Source: Alectoria sarmentosa
Lineage: Eukaryota; Ascomycota; Lecanoromycetes; Lecanorales; Parmeliaceae
Reading direction: 5' to 3'
Assembly: GCA_009733775.1 (NCBI GenBank)
Contig: WOGZ01000049.1
Location: forward strand, 1-64,000
Length of the DNA stretch: 64,000 nt
Below are positions 11,907 to 24,521 of the stretch, piece by piece. The position numbers and the translations under genes are program-made. Numbering within the stretch: the stretch's first letter is position 1; each line of letters begins with the position of its first letter. The notes beneath the pieces were generated by a model. That model saw only the letters and a program-made list of their open reading frames with translations, did not search any database and was not told the DNA's origin.

Positions 11907-13069
11907 CCACCAGGAAGTCCTAGCAGTAGACAAATACTAATCCTGTGCCCAACATCAATATCTACACCTTTCTCAACGACCACTTTCCCGGCAGCAACTA
12001 CGACAACCGTTTAAGACCTGGCAGGCATATTAGGCGGTGGAGACGGCCGGGCGCAAATCGGCCTCGAAGCACCCCTGCCCTGCACTTCCACGCCTTGTGC
12101 TTCAGACTATTTGATGAAGCGTCGGAATGAGCTCCGAGAGTGGCACTCCTGTTGGTATCGATTGAGTGCTAACACTGCAGCTTCGGCGTTTAGCACGCGG
12201 TCAAGCTCTAGCCGTGTGTCTCCTCCTCGAGCAAAAGGATAGATTTGAGGGTCGGGAGCGGTCGGAAATATGACGTGAAAACGGTTGGACATTTTGCCCT
12301 TCTTCGATGGATGAGGTTCAGTTTGGGTCTTTAATGAAAGGCGGCTGATCACGGGATTTAAGATCTTTTTAGAGACGATATTTTTTGAACCGTAATTTCT
12401 GTTGACGAGCTACCCGATTTTACTGAGATTCTATATTATAGCGATGAGTACAAGGCCAATTCTCCAACTTTAATTCATTCAAACTATTTGTGGTGGAGTG
12501 ATGACTGCCAACATTTGGGGTTCCTAGCCTGCTGGATGGCCACTTTGCCAGCTAGCCACCTTGACTCAAATGGTACATAAGTCGTGCTCCAGGGAAGCCT
12601 GGGGAGAACAGTTCATCAATTTTACAATATACACATTCCATCCCTGAATTTTGACAACAACACCTGATATGATTACATAATCCACTACAATGTGCCGACC
12701 GTAACTCGTCAGAGCGGCGATGAAGACACTTTGAATCGCCGTCGCGCCCAATGGTTCTGCATAGCGGAACCGTATGACTCTCCAAACCCTTGAAGACCCT
12801 CATTTGCTCAATCTTGGTGTAGTATCCCTTGATGTGTGCAATGGGAATCCACGCCCTACTGTTCTCTTGGAGGACTGAGCTTCAAGTAGTGTAGGTCAAA
12901 GAACATGCAAAGGAGTATCTCCCGTCAGTCTTCCTCAACGCCCACCAAATCCAGCCGACCGAAGCCAGACACCGGACCTGGACGAGATCATTGCCAACTT
13001 TCATCCGCTGGAGCGCGGTTCCCCGGAAGGAAGCGAGAGTGTGTGAAAAGGCTTACTCTTGGGCGCTGG
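11907..13069. other. intergenic region
   Basis: A Ser/Thr-rich open stretch at 11945-12020 may be a decayed or alternatively spliced tail of the preceding gene. Beyond it no gene was recognised. The right end blends into diverged copies of the tandem repeat. Confidence 0.4.
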
Positions 13070-14340
13070 GTAAAGAAGTCATCAGCCGGTTTGGAGTTCC
13101 TCAGCCCACAGACCAATCAAGTAGTGTAGCTCTCAAGACAACAAAGTATCTTCTCCCAGCCTGAGGACCAAACAGTATTGCGAAGCCTAAAAACCTCCAA
13201 GAGGACTCCTCTCAGTCAAGAGGGTCAAACAGTTGATCCATCAACAGTGATGGAAATGAGTCTGTCCTAGCTGAGAAGCCAAACGAGTGGTGCAGAGAGC
13301 GAGACCCGCAAAGGACACCGTCCTAGCTAAAAGCCAACCAAGTGGTACAGAGAGCGAGACCTGCAAAGGACGTTGTCCTAGCTGAAAAGCCATACCAATA
13401 CCGCAGGCAAAGAAACTGCGAAGGAGATGATCCTGGCTGAGAAGCCAAACAAGTGGTACAAGCCGTAGAAGACTTGTGAAGGACGTTGTCCTAGCTGGGA
13501 AGCCAAGCAAGTGGTGCAGAGAGCGAGACCTGCAAAGGACGTTGTCCTAGCTAGAAAGCCAATCAAGTCGTACAAGCACGGAGACTTGTAAAGGACGTTG
13601 TCCTAGCTAGAAAGCCAATCAAGTCGTACAAGCACGGAGACTTGTAAAGGACATTGTCCTAGCTGAGGAGCCAATCAAGTAGTACGGAGAACGAGTCTCG
13701 TAAAGGATGTTTTCCTAGCTGAGAAGCCAAACAATTGGAGCGAGAATGCCAAGGATATTATCCCAGCTGAGAAGCCAAGCAATTGGTGCACGAGAGTGCA
13801 AAGGACATTGTCCTAGCTGAGAAGCCAAACAACTGGAGCGAGAGTGCCAGGGATGTTATCCCAGCTGAGAAGCCAAGCAAATGGTGCACGGGAGTGCAAT
13901 GGACATTGTCCTAGCTGAAAAGCCAAACAACTGGAGCGAGAGTGCTAGGGATGTTATCCCAGCTGAGAAGCCAAGCAAGTGGTACGAGCCACAGTCTCGT
14001 AGAAGACATTGTCCTAGCTGAGAAGCCAATCAAGTGGTGCACGAGAGTGCAAAGGACATTGTCCTAGCTGGAAAGCCAATCAAGAGGTGCACGAGAATGC
14101 AAAAGACGTTGTCCTAGCTGAGAAGCCAATCAAGTGGTGCACGAGAGTGCAAAGGATTTTCTCCTAGCTAAGAAGCCAAGCAAGTGGTACGAGCCACAGT
14201 CTCGTAGAAGACATTGTCCTAGCTAAGAAGCCAATCAAGTGGTGCATAGAGATGCAAAGGACGTTGTCCTAGCTAAGAAGCCAATCAAGTGGTGCATAGA
14301 AATGCAAAGGACTTTGTCCTAGCTGAAGAGCCAAACGAGT
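13070..14340. repeat. minisatellite, 21 cores, 48-58 bp units
   Basis: The core tcctagctgagaagcca recurs 21 times between 13265 and 14317. The first copies (13265-13713) are spaced 55-58 bases apart. From 13713 to 13957 units alternate 48 and 50 bases as 98-bp dimers. The last part (14012-14317) is mostly 50-base units, with a few 55-base units containing gagccacagtctcgt. The 5' flank from about 13070 has further, weaker copies. Unit lengths are not multiples of three and the open frames inside are short and shift, so the array is not coding. It lies in a gene-poor stretch between decayed DNA and a P450 gene. Confidence 0.92.
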
Positions 14341-16166
14341 GACGAATAGCCAATGGCCTTGAAGTCAGGGATCTCATCCCAGCATTATTGCCAGATATGT
14401 AGGAGGAAGGAGGTGGTAGGAGGCTCATACTCGTGCCCTGTAGCAGTTCCCATGAAGTTTCTCGAGACATTAGCATTGTTAGATGCACAGTCTGGTTGCA
14501 ATCAGTGATTCCTGGTTCTTAAGCCAAGTTCAAAAGAACAACCCAACAGATAGCTTTGAGCTGGTCGGCTTCATCTTGGAGTTCTCTCCATGGTGCATGC
14601 TACAGGATCCGACAGAGGAGCAAAATGTAGATTGATAAGGTTGTGATGATTGCTTGTTGATGATGGAGAGAATAGAGGAGCGAGAGGAGAAATCAGAGGG
14701 GCTCAAAGCCAAGACTTTTTATTTCACCTTACTCAAAATGGTAGTCGAAACCGAGACAATGATTGAGAATTTAATGCAGGTGCATCCCATCATGTCCTGT
14801 AGTGAAGTAAATGTTGGCAAAACATCAAGAAACCCATTGCTTTCTTTGCAACGCAACAACTATTGACTAGCAATATCTACCATTGAACTCCATGCTACGA
14901 AGTTTTACATCTGCTCAAGACAAGATATCCCTACGCTAGATGTTTTGCTGTAGGCCGTTTCATTATTGAATTGTGCTGGTTTGAACGCAACAAGCTGTTT
15001 GGTCTTCGGTCGGCAGCTCCAGGATTTCACTCCTGCCAGGACAAGAATTGAAAACTTCATTACTAAGCAGCAGTCACCCTGCGGCCCATACCCTCACCTT
15101 ACTTCCCACGTACTGTTCCAATCTGCCCTCTCGAGCGCTCAAGAATGATTCCCCTCGTCTTCGACCAACAGCACGCGAAGCTCTAGCACGTCCGTGAATA
15201 TCAAAATCAGCTGCCACAGCAGATACAACACCGGCGGCAGCTTCTCCGACTTCTTCCAGCAAGACTAGCGCCAAAAAGGGGGCGGAGCGAGCATTGGGAA
15301 AGTATGAAGGTCTTTGAAGGCTTGGGATTCCGATGAAGAGGTCTAATAAAAAAGTGCAGCGAAGACCGTTGACATAGGTAGTGCCTAGTTTCGCTAGTAT
15401 CGAAAAGGCGAGCATGATTCTGGAGGATCAAATCATGATATCCGCTCAGTAAGGTGAGCTACTTACCTTTGTGCTCTCAGTATTTAACCGCACTGTAATG
15501 GGTCGAGACAGGGTTTTTGAAGCATGGCTAATTGATTTAGTTGACAGCAAGGCGCCAAAGCGCCATCGTAGCTGATTAGTGATGCTAGTCAGCATCCCCG
15601 TGACCATTGAGATTTGACCGATGAGTATACAAGACATAAACAATTCAAATCAGAGGATTCGTTTGATATTCGGGAGTGAGTCGTTGCGGGGGAGGTGGGG
15701 TTTGGAACATTGATTGGTGTGGATGGCAGTCCTGCGCTGTTGGATGGAGGTGGATGTGGGATGGTTTCTTTGCCATTTCTATGGATTAGGAAGGAGAGAA
15801 GGTGGTGCGGGAAGGGCAGGTGTTGTTGTTCGGATACGGGGACCTGGGATGGGTTGGATGTGCGGGCCGAGGAACAAGAGCTTTGTGTACTATGCAGTGT
15901 CTTGGGAACGAGACGCTGTTCTCGAGGGATTAAGATAGAGATTTTCGCCCTGGTAGGTAATAGTATTAATGGTTTTCTGCGGGTCCTCTGCTGATCGGAA
16001 CGACATGGATCGCGATCTACCTTGAACTTTTCTATATATAATGGGCCTAATCGCACGAAGCTGACCTGCTGTGAGACAACATCGTTCATCAAGCTAGTAG
16101 GACTTTGCAGCCATCTGCATTCGAAAGGGTGAGGGTAAGATGCTGCCGCTCTGTGCCTGGCTCCTC
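14341..16166. other. long gene-poor region
   Basis: No gene could be supported. On the minus strand 15446-15643 has a good donor (aag|gtaagt, about 15472) and a cctccag acceptor about 50 bases on, which hints at a spliced transcript, but no joined frame resembles a known family and the exons lack consistent coding character. A hydrophobic frame at 15074-15415 (minus) also stays unassigned. Confidence 0.35.
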
Positions 16167-17957
16167 CTAAATCTCTCCCGGAGCAAGCTCGATTCTCGGA
16201 AAGGCTTGGATCATCCTCGCAATGCCGTAGGAAGCAAGCATGAGCCCAAAGTCCTCTGATACCCGAATATTAGCTTTCGCCCTGATCTAGGGAAGCGATC
16301 GTGAATGACTCACTCCCTAGGCAAAGTCGCGGACCTCCGTTAAAAGGCAGATAACCCCATTTGATGGCAGCGAGCGCTGAGCCTTCCCATCTCTCTGGTC
16401 GAAACGATTCTGCGTCGGAGCCATATATATCCTTGCGTCGATGCATGTGGTACACTGAATATGCAACAGGCATCCCTTCTCGAACCAAGATTGGAGAAAG
16501 GCCATCCGGACCGCCACCTAGAGGTAGAGTGGTTGCTTGCTTGCAGAAACGAGTATTTATTGGCACAGGTGGGTATAGCCGCAGTGCTAGATTTCCGTCT
16601 TAGCCTTGCGCGGAGAGGGTCTGCCTGCTCGACTCACTTTCTTTGATGACGTGCTGAAGGTAGGGCATGCGCTGAATGTATGCTCTGGTAATGTCTTTGT
16701 CCTGGCCTAGGACGGACCCGATCTCACCGCGGAGTTTCTTGAGCACATGCGGATGTCTCACAAGAAGACGGCTATGTCTTCAATGTTAGCTGCGACCCTG
16801 GTAGTGTCGTACCCAGACTTACAAGACATAGGACATTGTCGCCGCTGTGGTATCTCGACCTGCAATGAGCACGTTGATGACCTGGTCCCGAACGAGACGT
16901 ATGTCTTGATGCTCATTTTGGAGATCATTGATGAATGTGTACTTATCGGAGAGCTCTGCATTGCCATGGTCTTGCTGCAGGGAATCTCTGACAAATTGGT
17001 CCGTGTATTCTTTGACTGTCTTGCAGGCAGCAAAAAACCCCTTTGGGGCATACAAGAAGTACAGGTCACCAAGTCGAACACGTGTAGCGGTGACCAATGA
17101 GGCTTTATTGAAGGCTTGCGAAAACAAGTCGCCTATTTCATGGTTGAAGCTCTCGACAGATTGGCCAAGTATCATAGCTATAGTCGTGTTGAGGGTTAAG
17201 CGGTAGAAGCCCGGCTGAAGGTCCACAACGCCGGGAGAATTACTGAGGGCATCGACCAAGTTTTCCACGTGCTCTCGGAACCCTTCGAGATTCTGATATT
17301 GCATGCGCACAAATTGACGCCGTAGAAGCTCCCGAGAGTGTTTCCACGCAGGACCATCTTGCGTGAAGATACCTTCACCTATCATGGCCATCATGGCTTT
17401 ATTTCGAGGTCCAAGATGAAAGTCTGAAAACAATTTGGGATTAGACATTCTGGATTATAGACATGAGCTTCTCAAGTAGAGTAGAGTCCGATGACGTACC
17501 ATCGAAGTGGGTGGACAAGACGGCCTCTATGTTCTCAGGATCCATCGTTGCGAAGCCAACGCCGCCGAGTATCGTTAGCTCAACAGTGGGTCCCAACTGA
17601 TCAAAGTAGTCTGTAAAGAGAGAAAGTAATCTCTTCTGACGCCCGGCTTTGAATCCTCGCTTGACCACATCCAGCGCAAGAGGCCATTTGTAGGAAAGAA
17701 CGAACGTTGGCGGCTTGCAGCCATTCCGTTTTCCGAATTCGAGATCGGCCTAGAGCAACGGCGTCAGTGCTCTCTGGTATTGTAGGCATGACTGAATTCT
17801 TGGATGATGGTACCCGATACTTGGCAGCCCTGAGGATATATCTGTATATCCAAAACGAGCCGAAAGCGAGAAGGACGAAGAGGCGTAGGGATGTGATGCT
17901 CGTAAGTCCGGTACTAGTATGTTGTCCGACACGAGCGCTGAGAGACATGCCGCTCAA
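16167..17957 (-). CDS. cytochrome P450, CYP52/CYP539 (alkane/fatty-acid hydroxylase) type
   Basis: Six minus-strand exons (17957-17814, 17749-17500, 17423-16823, 16771-16638, 16586-16314, 16255-16167) give 496 residues; all five introns are 51-76 bp with GT-AG ends and close in frame. Members of this clan hydroxylate the omega end of n-alkanes and fatty acids in the endoplasmic reticulum. An N-terminal hydrophobic anchor (LRLFVLLAFGSFWIYRYIL) is present. Family motifs follow: DFHLGPRNK and GEGIFTQDG, the I-helix LIAGRDTTAATMSY, the ExxR helix KETLRLYPPVP (Glu376-Arg379), GGGPDG, FRPERW, and the heme loop FNGGPRLCLG with Cys465. The last exon reads KDFGLMLASYGIARMIQ, a family match that fixes the final splice. 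All key residues are kept, so it appears functional. Substrate is inferred from the family only. Confidence 0.88.
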
Positions 17958-18032
17958 CTCGACTCAGCTACCACTCATCGAGGCTATGGTTAAGAAGAAT
18001 CTGCGAGTGGTCGTGTTGGGGATTACCGTAGC

Positions 18033-18131
18033 TGAATAGATGCATAGATATACAGATGAATAGATAGATAGCTGTTCAAACAATTAGATGATTAGGTGAA
18101 TAGATGAATGAATATACGAATAGGTAGATGA
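18033..18131. repeat. degenerate GATA/ATGA-type simple repeat
   Basis: About 100 bases built mainly from imperfect tagatgaa, atagatag and gaatagatg words. It is low complexity and non-coding, and sits in the upstream region of the P450 gene. Confidence 0.7.
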
Positions 18132-18490
18132 ACTCCAAGCAAGCAAGATCAAGGAGCCTTGCCCAAAGGAAAGGGAAGCGCCGATGGAGCCTCATACACA
18201 GCCAATCAAATCAGAGATATCTGCCATCCCACTCTTGTTCCCAAACTACCTTATTTCAGCACGGGATGTATTTCAAATCTCACACTCCACTACGGTGTAC
18301 GGAGGATTCTTATCTACATATAGATTAACCCGACAAGTTTTATAATATGTACTTTAGAGTAATATTACACAACCCCTGTAATCAAGTTCAAAACGTAAGT
18401 ACTTAAGTTGACTTCGGGTCCGGGAGAGCCAATCCGCACCCGCCATTAGCGCCCCCAAGATAGGGGCCCTCGGGGTTACAAAAACGAATT

Positions 18491-18690
18491 GCACTGAGGC
18501 GGTATTCTCAGATTCTGGAGTCGAATAGTCCTTCAGAAATTCAACGTACGCTCATACTTTCCGCTAGAGAGTTCTACAATTAGCCGAGCTGAGTAACTCG
18601 TAACCGGAAACTTTCGTGATCGAGGCTTTCGTTGTCGAGTTAATAAAAGTTGATAGAAAATTTTCGCGGGCGCTCAGTGCAGTTTATTTT
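18491..18690. repeat. dispersed repeat, copy 2
   Basis: Partner of 2987-3190, in the same orientation, with the same ordered anchors gcactgaggcgg, ttctacaat and tttcgcgggc and similar spacing. It is AT-richer and gapped relative to copy 1. There are only two copies in this window. Confidence 0.6.
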
Positions 18691-19588
18691 TCTAACCCCG
18701 AGGGAGTAAGGTGCCAATGATACAAATAATACCCTTTTGTACTCTCTATTGTACACCACACCATCATTCTTGTCACTCACACTGTATCATAAGACTATTC
18801 CGTTGAAAATTACAATACCTTAGCCAAAAAACAGGATTGGACCCTTCCCATGTCAAGGTCAAAGCGTAAAGACTAGTGGTGGTACAGGCACACACATACA
18901 ATCACACTGCATCGTTGTGACATTGCTGACAAAGGTGGAGGGGGCTCTTTGGTCCGCCGTTACCATAGGCGCCACGAAGATGGAATGGTAGGGGGAATTT
19001 CCCTTTGTCCACTAAAGACATGCTGACATCCTCCTGAGGAGCCGAGGCTGCGAATGTCTGTGGTAGATCTCTAGATGCAGCGGATTGCTTCATCTGGACG
19101 ACCTTGTTCAGTGCGAGACTGATCCTATTACTGCACGTCGTCACTCCAACATCCGGCTGCCGCAAACAAGTGGATGGACGGATAAGCGCTGAACTCACGA
19201 CTCCCATATGCTGGAGGAATCGCAACTCTAAATATGGAATCACTCAATGACGAATGACGATGAGCCAGTCCACCTTTGCTGCATGTGCTCAGAGTCTGTG
19301 CCGAGATGCTGTGCCGAGACTCTGCGCCTTGCATGCCTTTGCACGGCCAGGATTCGCCGGATCTGTTCTGGCCCCGCGGATACAGTGCGAATGCAACCCA
19401 CCTGAAAAAGCGCCACCGAAGAAGTGAATTCATGATCTCTGTATCGAGATGCCAGGCTCAGAAGGTGGGGGCTCCTTCAATCTCAGGCTCATAACGCCGC
19501 TACCTATCCTCCATTCCTGTGAGCACGATGGCAAGACAGCTCGACGGTCAATTCTACCTGCTCTGGCCAAGGACAGTCAAATTGCCTC

Positions 19589-22500
19589 ATGGCAGACCCT
19601 TTCTCCATCATTGTGGGGACGGTCGGTCTGGCCGATGTCTGCATACGCCTTACAAAGTTCCTAAAGGAAGCCAAAGACGGGTTTCAGAAAATAGACGAAG
19701 ATCTAGAGGGTCTGTCCAGGGAGATCATAGCGCTCCGCACTGTCAGCGACCTGATCAAGCACAGCTTCGAGGTTGATCTAGTCGGAACCACGAATCCCAG
19801 TGACAATCAGGTTGTAGTAGATCTTTGGAAAGTGATTCGTACTAATCTGGAAGGCTGTCAAGACATAGTGGAGAGGTTGAATGCATTGATAATCACGGTT
19901 TTGGGCACTGAAGGCCACAAACACGCCAGATTTAACAATCTGCGGAAGTACCTGAAGCAGCAGTCAAAGGACGATGAGTTCAGTGCATTACGCAGGAAAC
20001 TCAATGCCTACCATATCGCCCTGCAGACGAGTTTAGCAGCCGTGAATGTGTAGGTAGTTTCGGTTTCGAGTTTCGAACTTCGACTAAATAAAGATGATTA
20101 GTATATATACTCGAAACTCACAATCGACTTCGAACGAATCCTTTTCAGAGCTATCACAAAAGATTCAACATCTGGGTGGCGATTTGCAGGCCAAAATTGT
20201 TTCTTTGCAAGCAGATATCAAATCATCTGCCGAGAGAAACGTATGTCCTCCATATTTGATTTCTTTTTGGGCAGTAGACTAAGTCTGAAGCTTGATAACG
20301 CTGTGAGATCCGCTCAAAATGTGGTACCACTCGCATCTCTCAACAAACACTTTTACACTCCTCAGACAGTTAGCAGCATCTTTACTGGCCGAGCCACCGA
20401 TCTAGATACTTTGAGACGTTGCCTCCAGGCTTCAGCGTCTACCAGTCACCCCCATATACAAAAGCGGTTCGTGGTATATGGCCTACCAGGATCAGGCAAG
20501 ACACAGTTCTGCTGTAAATTTGCGTCCGATAACAAGCAAACGTAAATACAAGATATCGACACTGAGACGAATTTCAGCTGACGTCAAATCTTAGCTTTTG
20601 GGGAGTCTTTTGGATTGACGCAAGCTCTAATGAGCATGCCAGACAATCCTTCTCGACCATTGCGAGGATTGGAAGAGTTGAGCCAAACGAACGCGCTGCC
20701 AAAAATTGGCTTTCAAGCCTTGGTAAAGAGCAGCCTTGGCTCCTGATTATCGACAACGCCGATGAAATAAGCTTTCCGGTCGAGGAATGTTATCCAGATG
20801 GTGATTGTGGCATCATACTCATAACAACGAGAAACCCGATCCTCAAGGTCCATGGCACGATTGGTCCTCGCTACTACGAATTTGCTGAGCTGAAGGATAC
20901 TGAATCGATTGAGCTCCTCTTGAGAGCAGCCGATGCACCATTGCCATGGTCTCCATCCACCCAGGAGTCCGCAAAGGATATTTGTAGGACTCTAGGCTAC
21001 CTGCCCTTGGCTCTTATGCACGCAGGGAAGACCATTCTTGCCCGTCAGTGTACACTAGAGAATTATCCAAGTTTCTTTGAGAAGAATTGGACTCGAATCA
21101 GAAGAATAAAGAGCTCGAATGACGCACGTCCTGTCTCGGATGCAAATGCCGCTATCTATTCAAGCTATGAACTCATACATGATGGAATCGTGGCTAAGGG
21201 GACGCAAGCTTCAGAGGACGCATTAGACCTGCTAAAAGTGTTCTCCTTCCTTCATCGTCAACGCATTCGAGCAGATATTTTCTTGCGTGCGGCATCGAAC
21301 CCAAGACTAGAGATACTGGAACAGAAACGGCGAGACCACGAGGAAAATGAAGTCAGCATTGGGACAAGGCCGAGTGTTCCCTGGGCCCACAAATTCAGAA
21401 CTTTTGGCTTCGGGGTCCTCGCCTTCTTGTTGAAGCTGGGCTACCGTCCCGTTCTACCACGGATGCTCAGCGATGCGCTTGAGTCAAGGAGGTTTGACGA
21501 CTTGCGCCTCCGTGAAGCACTGAAGGAGCTATTCCAGATGTCTCTAGTGTTTGCAAATCCGGATCCCAAAGATGACAGTTACTCCATGCATCCCGCGGTC
21601 CATCTATGGGTGAGAGAGAGACCGGAGATGAAAATTGCAGATCAAGCGGTATGGTGCCAAGTAACAGCGACTATACTCACCCAAGCTATTCTGCTCCCCC
21701 CCTTGGGTGACAAAGAGGAAGATGAGATCTTTCGAAGGGACTTACTTCCGCATGTCCGCCATGTACAGGAAAACGAGCAGACAATTCGAACAAGCTTCTT
21801 GGAAAACCAAGAGTCTAGGAGAAGAATGTGGCCGGCCATACAGCCGCGGCTTGATCGGGGCCGAGCATTACAGCTTGTCAAGTTCAGTCTGGTATACTCG
21901 CAATGCGGCCTTTTTGAAGCAGCCGAGAAGCTACAAATACAAGTAGCAGATTTTGCCACCAAGATGTTAGGCATAGAGCATACCATTACAATGGACATCC
22001 TACTATTGTTGTCAAGCACCTATTGGCAGCTTACGCGGATCCAAGAAGCTGCCGACCTGCAGCAACGGGTCTTGGAAGCATGCATCAACGTCCGCGGTAA
22101 GAATGACTTAAAAACCCTCAAAATCATGGATGCGTACGGCTCAAGTCAATGGCAGCAAGGGCGCATCCCGGAAGCGCGGAAAATCCATGAAACCGCTGTC
22201 GAGGGTTTCAAGAAGGTGCTTGGCGATAATCATGTCGATACGTTGAGGGCCATGGGAAACCTCGGCCGAGCGGTTGGAAAAGACTTCAGATTTACAGAAG
22301 CCGTCAAGATACACTCAAAAGTCGTCTCTGGTCTTCGCGACAAGCTTGGCCATTCTCACTTGGATACTCTCATCGCCATGGACAACTTAGCCATGGCTTA
22401 CTTCGATAGAGCAGCGTATGGATATGGTCGTCGGGGAGATCTCGATCATGCAGTAGATATGGAACAGGAGGTCTTCGAGCAACGCAAGGAAAAGCTCGGG

Positions 22501-23043
22501 AGAGAGCATCTTTATACTCTTTGGGCTGGACTAAACCTTGCCCGTATCAAGGCCCTTCGCGGCGAGATCGACGAAGCATTATCAATATTCCTCCCTGGGC
22601 ATGCGATCGCAAGGCGGAATCTAGGCGAAACCCATTTTGGCATCCTTTTTGCGAAGATGCATCATGGCCGTATTCTCATATACGCAAAGAAGTATAAGGA
22701 AGCGGAAGATATACTCCTAGAAGTCATCGAATCGCATCGAGGGCTACGCAAAGGCCATCCTGACCGATTGCTTGCCATATTCTCTTTGATAAAGTGCCGC
22801 AACCTCTTGGGTAAACAAGCTGAGACTGTAGTCCTTCTTAAGGAGCTTACAGAATCCACTAAAGCGCTCTTTGGTGATGATCATCCTTGGGTCAGATATC
22901 TCCTCGATCCGTGGAATCTATCGAAAGAGCCGGATGAGGATAATTCCTCCCCCATAGACTCAATGCATAATACCCCCGGAAGTACCAGTCCGATTGAGAA
23001 GTTGATGCCGGTAGCCATGATCGCTAAGTATGGGCACATATAG
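19589..23043 (+). CDS. NLR-like STAND protein: helical N-domain, NB-ARC-type NTPase, TPR
   Basis: Exons 19589-20049, 20102-20240, 20291-20541 and 20595-23043 give 1099 residues; introns are 50-53 bp, and three have ctaaat/ctaag/ctgac branch sites. Fungal STAND proteins are nucleotide switches that control programmed cell death in non-self recognition. The start MADPFSIIVGTVGLADVC is typical of the fungal STAND N-terminal domain (Helo-like/SesA-like, about 1-200). The NTPase follows: Walker A GLPGSGKT (264-271), Walker B WLLIIDNADE (332-341), ILITTR (about 358-363) and the GxP motif GYLPLA (418-423). About residues 740-1060 form TPR repeats of about 42 residues, each with a conserved G-x-x-H-x-x-T-L pattern (e.g. 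LGDNHVDTLRAMGNLG). The frame is intact and it stands alone, with no partner effector gene next to it. Ligand and output are unknown. Confidence 0.88.
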
Positions 23044-24521
23044 TACGGCTTGTGACATACTTGCATACTCACGCTTGTGGTTGCTTTCGCGCTGCGACAT
23101 CAGTGCAGTCTGTACCGCCCACCACAACATAACACGCCCCTAGTCTGATTGCAAAAAAGTAGGAGCTATTGCCTAATGTGATGGCTCCGGATGCCATGAG
23201 TTCAGTGTCCGCCTTCTCCCCACGCTCACGACGGCTGGCGCATTGAGTAACCACACTGTTGAGGAAGTTGTTGAAGGTGATAATTAAGAAGGTGAAGATC
23301 TCCCTAGAGAGCTATTAGAATGCGATTCGAATGGAAAGACTCCAAGCTAGCTTGAGGACAGATGAGGATTGCGTACGCACTCGGAAATGCCCAGGTGCGC
23401 ATGCGATAGTCAGGAAAATCGCACCATAGTATGTCAAGGCGGTTTGGAAGCTGCCCAGTCAATCAGATATCTTCATTTACCACTCAGCTCCGGTTCTTCT
23501 CCATGCATGAATGACGGCCATTTGGAAGATTCTTTCCCAATGAAGCATCACGGTCGTAGCTCTAGCCATGTCTTCTTTTAAACTCCAAACTAAGGCAGAA
23601 CAGAGCATTATCTTGACATTTTAATCCAAACTATTCAATGCAATGCGGACATCAGCATCCTCCCCAAGCAGTAAGAAGCAACGTATGCTCCAGAATCTCT
23701 ACCGTGTGTGACCATCTTAATACCAATGACAGAACACGAGTCCCAATAAGCTTGGACCAGGGCCACCACCAATGCGTCCGATGGGACAAGATAGACAGCT
23801 GGATGAAGGGGCGTAGCCTGGATGTCATGGCCCCTGGGCTACTCGTACATCCAACCTTCGGTAAGTACTGTGAATGACCCCTTTGTCATCTCCTCTCACG
23901 CTTTTCTCTCTTATATACCGCATGTCTCACCATGATCAGGTGAAGCCTATCCGGAGGGCAAAGGAAACAATATCGGAGTCGCACTTGATAGGCTGATGAG
24001 CGAGCAGGAGGTCTGAGGTAAGATCACCAGAAGCTGCCATTGTCACATAAAGTAGATGGAGTAAAATGGAAGGCGGGAAAGAGCCGTCGTCACCGATTAG
24101 TCATCCCAGTGTAGTCGGATCCCCGCTTTGCCGCTGAGCTCTGAAAAAAATATACCCAAGTCAACCAACGTTGTCCAGTGAATGATGATGATGATGATGC
24201 TTCAAAGGGCCAAAAAGCTGATGCATGTCCTCGGGAGTTGCCTTTCTAAAGTAGATGACAACGAGACCCATTGGAGACCTCAGATAAGCGATAAGCAAGC
24301 ACGATAGAGCTAGCAACTAGCCTGCTTTAGCATCGTATCTAGCAACAATCTAGAACCCTAAGGTACCTATCTTACCTTATATACGCAGCCTTATGCACAC
24401 TTAGCTGATCCCGCACAGCGGGGAACGTAGAGTACATATTGTAATGTAAAGGTTTGGAAAGTAATTCTCCATCTTGGTATATTTTCTTTTTCCCTATATC
24501 CTGTGTATTTCCCATGGCAAC
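23044..24521. other. gene-free region
   Basis: This is 1.5 kb between the NLR and the permease. It contains a short (ATG)n tract (24182-24199) and the permease upstream region. No gene was recognised. Confidence 0.45.

Larger units (their letters stand above)
17958..19588. other. gene-free region with repeats
   Basis: Upstream of both the P450 and the NLR-like gene. It holds a low-complexity tract (18033-18131) and dispersed repeat copy 2 (18491-18690). No gene was recognised in the remainder; the NLR promoter should lie at its right end. Confidence 0.45.

Noticed and set aside
13241..13575. Minus-strand frames inside the minisatellite (CTTRLASQLGQ-type repeats)
   Set aside because: Unit lengths of 48-58 bases are not multiples of three, so the repeated peptide does not continue; it is a by-product of the array.
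15446..16092. Possible spliced minus-strand gene with a GTAAGT donor near 15472
   Set aside because: The joined frames show no family pattern and composition changes between them; the donor alone is not enough.
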